Below are positions 4,786 to 9,854 of a stretch of 9,854 nt of DNA, piece after piece. How positions within the stretch are numbered: the first letter of the stretch is position 1; each line of letters begins with the position of its first letter. Under the pieces are notes generated by a model. That model ran no database searches. It saw nothing but the letters and a program-made list of their open reading frames with translations, and was not told where the DNA came from. The position numbers and the translations under genes were made by a program. Location of the stretch: contig JASGDF010000206.1 of NCBI GenBank assembly GCA_047607345.1, positions 1-9,854 on the forward strand, read 5' to 3'. Source of the DNA: Pseudomonas_S sp047607345. Lineage in GTDB: Bacteria > Pseudomonadota > Gammaproteobacteria > Xanthomonadales > Xanthomonadaceae.

Positions 4786-7194
4786 TCACCACTTGTAGCC
4801 CACCTTGCCGTAGACGTAGGCGCCGTTGAAGCCGAACGGCGAGTAGCTGCTGTACAGGTACAGGCCGCTGGCCGCGCTGGTCGGGTTGCCCCAGTTCTCC
4901 TTGCGCACCTTGTCGGGATAGACGTTGAAGACGTTGTCGGCGCCGACCGTGTAGGTCCAGCCATGGTGCTTGTAGCTCACCGCCAGGTTGGTGATCCACT
5001 TGGCGCCGAAGGTTTGGTCCAGGTACTTGCCGTCGCTGCCCTTGCTGGACGAGTAGGAAGTGACTTCGCCGTAGCGGGTCAGGTTGGCGTTGAGGTCCCA
5101 GCCGCCGAGCTTGTAGTCGGCGCCGAGCACGTACTTGTCGCGCGGCGAGCCCTTGGTGATGCGGCCGATCTCGGCGCGGCCGATGGTCTGGAAGCCCAGC
5201 GCGGCCAGTTCGCCGCTGCTCTCGTCGACGTGGGTGATCTCGGTCTTGTTGTAGTTGGCGCTGGCCGAGAGGTCGAGCGTGCCGGGGCCGGCGTCCAGGC
5301 GCCAGGTCGCGACCAGGTCGGCGCCGCGGGTGCGGGTGTCGATCGCGTTGGTGAAGTAGCGGAAACCGGCGATGCCGCTGACCCCGAGCGACTCCAGGTA
5401 GCTGGCGACGCTGCTGCCGTAGACGTTCTCGGACAGCACGATGCGGTCCTTGATGCCGATCTGGTACAGGTCCAGGCTCAGGGTCACCCGGTCGCTGGGC
5501 TGGGCGACCAGGCCGAGGCTGTAGTTCAGCGACTTCTCCGCCTTGAGGTCCTTGGCCCCGAGCAGCTGAGCCAGCGCGCCGGAGGCGGGCAGGGTGCGGA
5601 TCTGGTAATAGCTGCCGCTGATCAGCGTCGAGGACACCGCCGAGTAGTACTGCTGCACCAGCGACGGTGCGCGGAAGCCGTTGGAGACGGTGGCGCGCAG
5701 CGCCAGCTTGTCGGTGAAGGCATAGCGCAGCGCGAGCTTGCCGGACACGGTGCTGCCGAAGTCGCTGTAGTTCTCGTAGCGCACCGCGGCCGAGGCGTTG
5801 AGCTTGGCGCTCAGGTCGGCGTCGAGCTCGGCGTAGCCGGCATAGCTGTGGCGCGAATGGCTGCCGGTGTCGGTCGGGCTGAAGCCGGTGAAACCCTGCG
5901 AGCCGGCGCCGGTGTCATCGGACACGTAGGAGCCGTATTCGCCGGCACCGATGTCGTACTGCTCGCGCCGGTACTCGGTGCCGAAGGCGACCGTCACCGG
6001 GCTGTACAGGCCCCAGTCGAACTCTTTGGCGAGGTCGGCGTTGAACAGCGCCTGCTGGTACTGCAGCTGGCCGGCGTAGAAGTGCGTGCGGGCGTCGCCG
6101 GACGCCACCAGCGTGGAGTTGATGGTGTTGTTGACGTCGAAGTTGAGGGTGTTCTTGCCATAGTTGCCGCTGACGTCCCAGCGCCAGCCGCCGTCGGTGG
6201 TGCCGCGCACGCCGGCCACCAGCGACTGGTCGCGGCTGTCGGTCTGGATCAGCGGCAGGAAGCCGTCCGGGTAGACCGACGCATAGGCGGTCCCCGAGCC
6301 GCCGACGCGGTAGCTGGCGGCCGATTCGCTGACACGCCGGCTGGCCAGCGCGGTCAGGTAGAACTCGGCGTTGTCGGAGATCTGAAACGCGCCGTTGATG
6401 GCGAGCTTGTAGTTGGTCGATTCGGGGTCGCCGAAGCGGTTGTTGACCTTGCCGTAGCTGGAATCGGTGCCGTAGGAGCGGGCGCGGAAGTCCACGCCGG
6501 AGCGGTTGGTGGCCTCGGCGTCGTTGACCTCGGCGGCCACGCGCAGCCAGCCGGCGTTGCCGATGTCGAAGCCGACGTCGCCGCTCACGTCACGGTGCTG
6601 GCCGTCGCCGGCGCTGTACTGGCCGAAGCCGGCCTGCACGCTGCCGCCCTTGGCGCCGTGCTTGAGCACGATGTTGATGACCCCGGCGATGGCGTCCGAG
6701 CCATACTGCGCGGCGGCGCCGTCGCGCAATACCTCGATGTGGTCGATCGCGCTGATCGGAATCGCGTTGAGGTCCACCGCCGAGGAGCCGCGACCCTGGC
6801 TGCCGTTGACGTTCAGCAACGCCGAGGTGTGGCGGCGCTTGCCGTCGATCAGCACCAGGGTCTGGTCCGGCGAGAGCCCGCGCAGCTGCGCCGGGCGGAT
6901 CGCGTCGGTGCCGTCGGTCAGCGACGGGCGCGGGAAGTTCAGCGACGGCAGCAGCCGCGACAGCACGGTCGCCAGTTCGGTGCTGCCCGACTCGGTCAGG
7001 GTCTCGGCGGAGATCACGTCGATCGGCGAGCTGGACTCGATCGCGGTGCGGTCGCTGGTACGGGTGCCGGTCACGATCACCGTGTCCAGGGTGCTGGTGG
7101 CGGTGTCCGTGGACTGAGCGAAGGCAATCGGGGCGAAGGGAAGGCCGAGCGTGGCGGTGATGGCGGCGGCGAGCGAGCGGGTCTTGCGATTCAT
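4786..7194 (-). CDS. TonB-dependent outer-membrane receptor, no signalling domain
   Basis: An 802-residue receptor for energy-dependent import across the outer membrane; its substrate cannot be told from sequence. A signal peptide spans residues 1-26 (cleavage likely AFA-QS). The TonB box is in LDTVIVTGTR at 36-45. The plug (about 54-170) contains LRGLSPDQTLVLIDGKRRH, SAVDLNAIPISAIDHIEVLR and DGAAAQYGSDAIAGVINIVLK, characteristic of a receptor group common in Xanthomonadaceae and Caulobacter. The barrel runs to a terminal GYKW with the usual C-terminal aromatic residue. The ATG at 7194 is preceded by GGAG nine bases upstream, a good ribosome site. No sigma, anti-sigma or transporter gene is attached, and I see no clear Fur box, so an iron role is not shown; such receptors may also take up plant or polysaccharide-derived compounds. 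Confidence 0.93.
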   Translation of the reverse strand: MNRKTRSLAAAITATLGLPFAPIAFAQSTDTATSTLDTVIVTGTRTSDRTAIESSSPIDVISAETLTESGSTELATVLSRLLPSLNFPRPSLTDGTDAIRPAQLRGLSPDQTLVLIDGKRRHTSALLNVNGSQGRGSSAVDLNAIPISAIDHIEVLRDGAAAQYGSDAIAGVINIVLKHGAKGGSVQAGFGQYSAGDGQHRDVSGDVGFDIGNAGWLRVAAEVNDAEATNRSGVDFRARSYGTDSSYGKVNNRFGDPESTNYKLAINGAFQISDNAEFYLTALASRRVSESAASYRVGGSGTAYASVYPDGFLPLIQTDSRDQSLVAGVRGTTDGGWRWDVSGNYGKNTLNFDVNNTINSTLVASGDARTHFYAGQLQYQQALFNADLAKEFDWGLYSPVTVAFGTEYRREQYDIGAGEYGSYVSDDTGAGSQGFTGFSPTDTGSHSRHSYAGYAELDADLSAKLNASAAVRYENYSDFGSTVSGKLALRYAFTDKLALRATVSNGFRAPSLVQQYYSAVSSTLISGSYYQIRTLPASGALAQLLGAKDLKAEKSLNYSLGLVAQPSDRVTLSLDLYQIGIKDRIVLSENVYGSSVASYLESLGVSGIAGFRYFTNAIDTRTRGADLVATWRLDAGPGTLDLSASANYNKTEITHVDESSGELAALGFQTIGRAEIGRITKGSPRDKYVLGADYKLGGWDLNANLTRYGEVTSYSSSKGSDGKYLDQTFGAKWITNLAVSYKHHGWTYTVGADNVFNVYPDKVRKENWGNPTSAASGLYLYSSYSPFGFNGAYVYGKVGYKW

Positions 7195-7473
7195 CTGATT
7201 CGACTCCGGTGGGGACAGTCAATCGCGCGGCTGGCTGCCTGGCTGAGGCGCGGGCTGCGGCGATCTGCGACCATGATTAACGCTTTTCTAATCCCGATGG
7301 CAAAACAGGTTGCGCATGAAATCGCGTCGATCAGGGACTCGGGTGTCGCGTGCCCGACAGCCGGTGGCGGCGGCGATGCAGCATCGACGATGTCAAGTAT
7401 TCGTTAACGCTAGAATGGCGTCGCAGGAGTGGTGTTCATCTGCTCATTCCTTTCGGTTATTTCGGATCCCCTC
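7195..7473. other. Divergent intergenic region
   Basis: This 279-base region separates divergently transcribed genes. It holds the candidate minus-strand promoter described at 7275-7303. Towards the ABC-F gene there is TAGAAT at 7411-7416, a 5/6 match to a -10 box, with at best a poor -35 (ATGTCA at 7390-7395, spacing 15). The frame of the ABC-F gene stays open up to GTG codons at 7429 and 7432, but these lie at or too near an AGGAG (7425-7429) to be well-placed starts. No further gene is seen. Confidence 0.5.
7275..7303 (-). promoter_or_regulatory. Candidate sigma-70 promoter with overlapping dyad, for the second receptor gene
   Basis: On the minus strand TTGCCA (7298-7303) and GTTAAT (7276-7281) are separated by 16 bases, matching -35 and -10 consensus at 5/6 and 4/6 positions. 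A 19-base dyad GATTA-N9-TAATC (7275-7293) covers the -10 and part of the spacer, the place for a repressor operator. It matches the Fur consensus at only 9 of 19 positions, so I do not call it Fur. The leader to the ATG would be about 75 bases. Confidence 0.4.
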
Positions 7474-9396
<1,923 letters not shown>

Positions 9397-9711
9397 GGCC
9401 GCGCGGTGCCCATGGCAGCGCATTCGCTCACCCATCAAGCGCTTCCTTCCCCCGCGTGCGGGGGAAGGTGCCCGCAGGGCGGATGGGGGGAATGCCCCGC
9501 CGCCGCCATCCGGCGCTACGCACCACCTGCCCCGGAAAAGCGGGCCATGAGCGCGCACCCAGGGAAAGGGATCGCTCGATGCCGATTTGGCCTGGTCTGT
9601 CCCTGAATCGATGACAGGCCCCGGGAACTTTCCCGCTACTGCCCCAGGTGAATCGGCATGGGCCGGTGGCACCGCGGCGGCAATAATCGAAGCTTGCCCA
9701 GGAGGAACCTC
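9397..9711 (+). other. Non-coding region with possible structured leader upstream of a Tat protein gene
   Basis: The 315 bases hold no credible gene. After the GC hairpin, 9579-9659 could fold as a three-way junction. The outer arms are ATGCCGATT (9579-9587) with AATCGGCAT (9651-9659), extended by CCTGG (9591-9595) with CCAGG (9644-9648). They enclose CTGTC (9597-9601) with GACAG (9613-9617) and CGGGAA-CT-TTCCCG (9622-9635). Part of the latter, GGAACTTT (9624-9631), also looks like a -35 of an ECF/RpoE-type promoter, but no matching -10 follows at the right distance. An A/T-rich CAATAATC lies at 9681-9688. No standard promoter can be called with confidence. Confidence 0.4.
9445..9468. repeat. 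GC-rich hairpin downstream of the ABC-F gene
   Basis: CCTTCCCCCGC and GCGGGGGAAGG are perfect reverse complements with only two bases between them, so about ten pairs with a four-base loop can form. It lies 48 bases after the ABC-F stop and is followed by a smaller GCCC-GCA-GGGC hairpin (9470-9480). There is no T run, so it is not a standard intrinsic terminator, though it may end or protect the message. The layout (palindromic CTTCCCC core followed by GTGCCCGCAGGGCGGATGGG) resembles a dispersed intergenic repeat of proteobacterial genomes; that is recollection, and only one copy is in this window. Confidence 0.6.
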
Positions 9712-9854
9712 ATGCTTGCCCGTCGTCGATTCCTGCAGTTCACCAGTGCCGCCGCGGTTGCGCTGGTCGCCGGCCAGGCCGCTGCCGTCCCGGTCCCGGC
9801 CCGGTCCCGTGCCGCCGCGGCGATCGCCACGGCCGCCGACCTGCCCGCGCTGGA
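9712..9854 (+). CDS. N-terminus of a Tat-exported protein (partial, runs off the window)
   Basis: An ATG at 9712 is preceded by a perfect AGGAGG (9700-9705) at six bases, the best ribosome site in the window. The 47 visible codons begin MLARRRFLQFTSAAAVALVA, a clear twin-arginine signal: RRRFLQ matches the RRxFL(K/Q) consensus, followed by a moderately hydrophobic segment and an AGQAAA-type cleavage region near residues 21-26. The sequence then continues Ala/Pro/Arg-rich (VPVPARSRAAAAIATAAD). The protein is therefore expected to be folded, often with a cofactor, and moved to the periplasm by Tat. No domain is visible before the window ends, so its function is unknown. The frame is open to position 9854. 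Confidence 0.85.
   Translation, partial: MLARRRFLQFTSAAAVALVAGQAAAVPVPARSRAAAAIATAADLPAL

Noticed and set aside
4471..4964. Short minus-strand frames over the tandem repeats (for example 4484-4726)
   Set aside because: They arise from translation of the repeat units and cross the Fur-box-like site and a terminator; no ribosome site and no non-repeat protein sequence.
7275..7293. Fur box for the second receptor
   Set aside because: Only 9 of 19 consensus positions match, against 13 of 19 for the site before the sigma factor.
4642..7407. A 921-codon plus-strand open frame antisense to the second receptor gene
   Set aside because: The composition is Val/Ala/Gly/Arg/Gln-rich with no domain, and it lies opposite a gene with clear signal peptide, plug and barrel motifs. 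Long antisense frames are expected from GC-rich codon bias.
7429..7473. Longer N-terminus for the ABC-F protein from GTG 7429
   Set aside because: The extra 15 residues do not match the family, whose proteins start at the ISLRNF equivalent; the nearby AGGAG is at or too close to those GTG codons.

Overview
The window comes from a high-GC gammaproteobacterium, most likely a member of the Xanthomonadaceae (Lysobacter, Xanthomonas, Luteimonas or a relative). The basis is inference: codon bias strongly favours G/C at third positions, TonB-dependent receptors are prominent, a FecI/FecR/receptor surface-signalling unit is present, and a palindromic TGTAGGAGGGACTTCAGTC repeat of a type seen in Xanthomonadaceae and Pseudomonas is scattered through the region. 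No sequence here fixes the genus.

Region 1-188 is a nested inverted-repeat structure at the 3' end of the first receptor gene. Region 174-4454 is one minus-strand iron-uptake signalling unit. A Fur-box-like site precedes a FecI-type ECF sigma factor gene, which overlaps by 8 bases a FecR-type anti-sigma/sensor gene. After a 230-base gap holding a near-perfect 68-base palindrome comes a TonB-dependent receptor whose barrel resembles the aerobactin receptor IutA but which carries the extra N-terminal STN signalling domain typical of FecA-type transducers. The expected logic is: loaded receptor touches FecR in the periplasm, FecR releases or activates the sigma factor, and the sigma factor transcribes the receptor, all under iron repression by Fur.

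Region 4455-4785 contains the Fur-box-like site, a tandem array of about 50-base units each with a GCGCACAT/ATGTGCGC palindrome, and a canonical Rho-independent terminator for the next gene. Region 4786-7194 (minus) is a second TonB-dependent receptor, without a signalling domain and of unknown substrate. A 279-base divergent promoter region separates it from 7474-9396 (plus), a YheS-type ABC-F translation ATPase. This gene contains a complete 72-base copy of the dispersed palindrome inserted in frame, adding 24 codons just after the A-loop tyrosine of the second ATPase domain. Region 9397-9711 is non-coding and contains a strong GC hairpin and a potential three-way-junction structure. At 9712 a Tat-exported protein begins and runs off the window.

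The most unusual observations are the protein-coding palindrome in the ABC-F gene, the 31-base perfect inverted repeat at the window edge that duplicates the last codons of the first receptor, and the two repeat families nested one inside the other at 37-152. I did not find a convincing wholly new multi-gene system; the signalling unit belongs to a known class with a less common domain combination.
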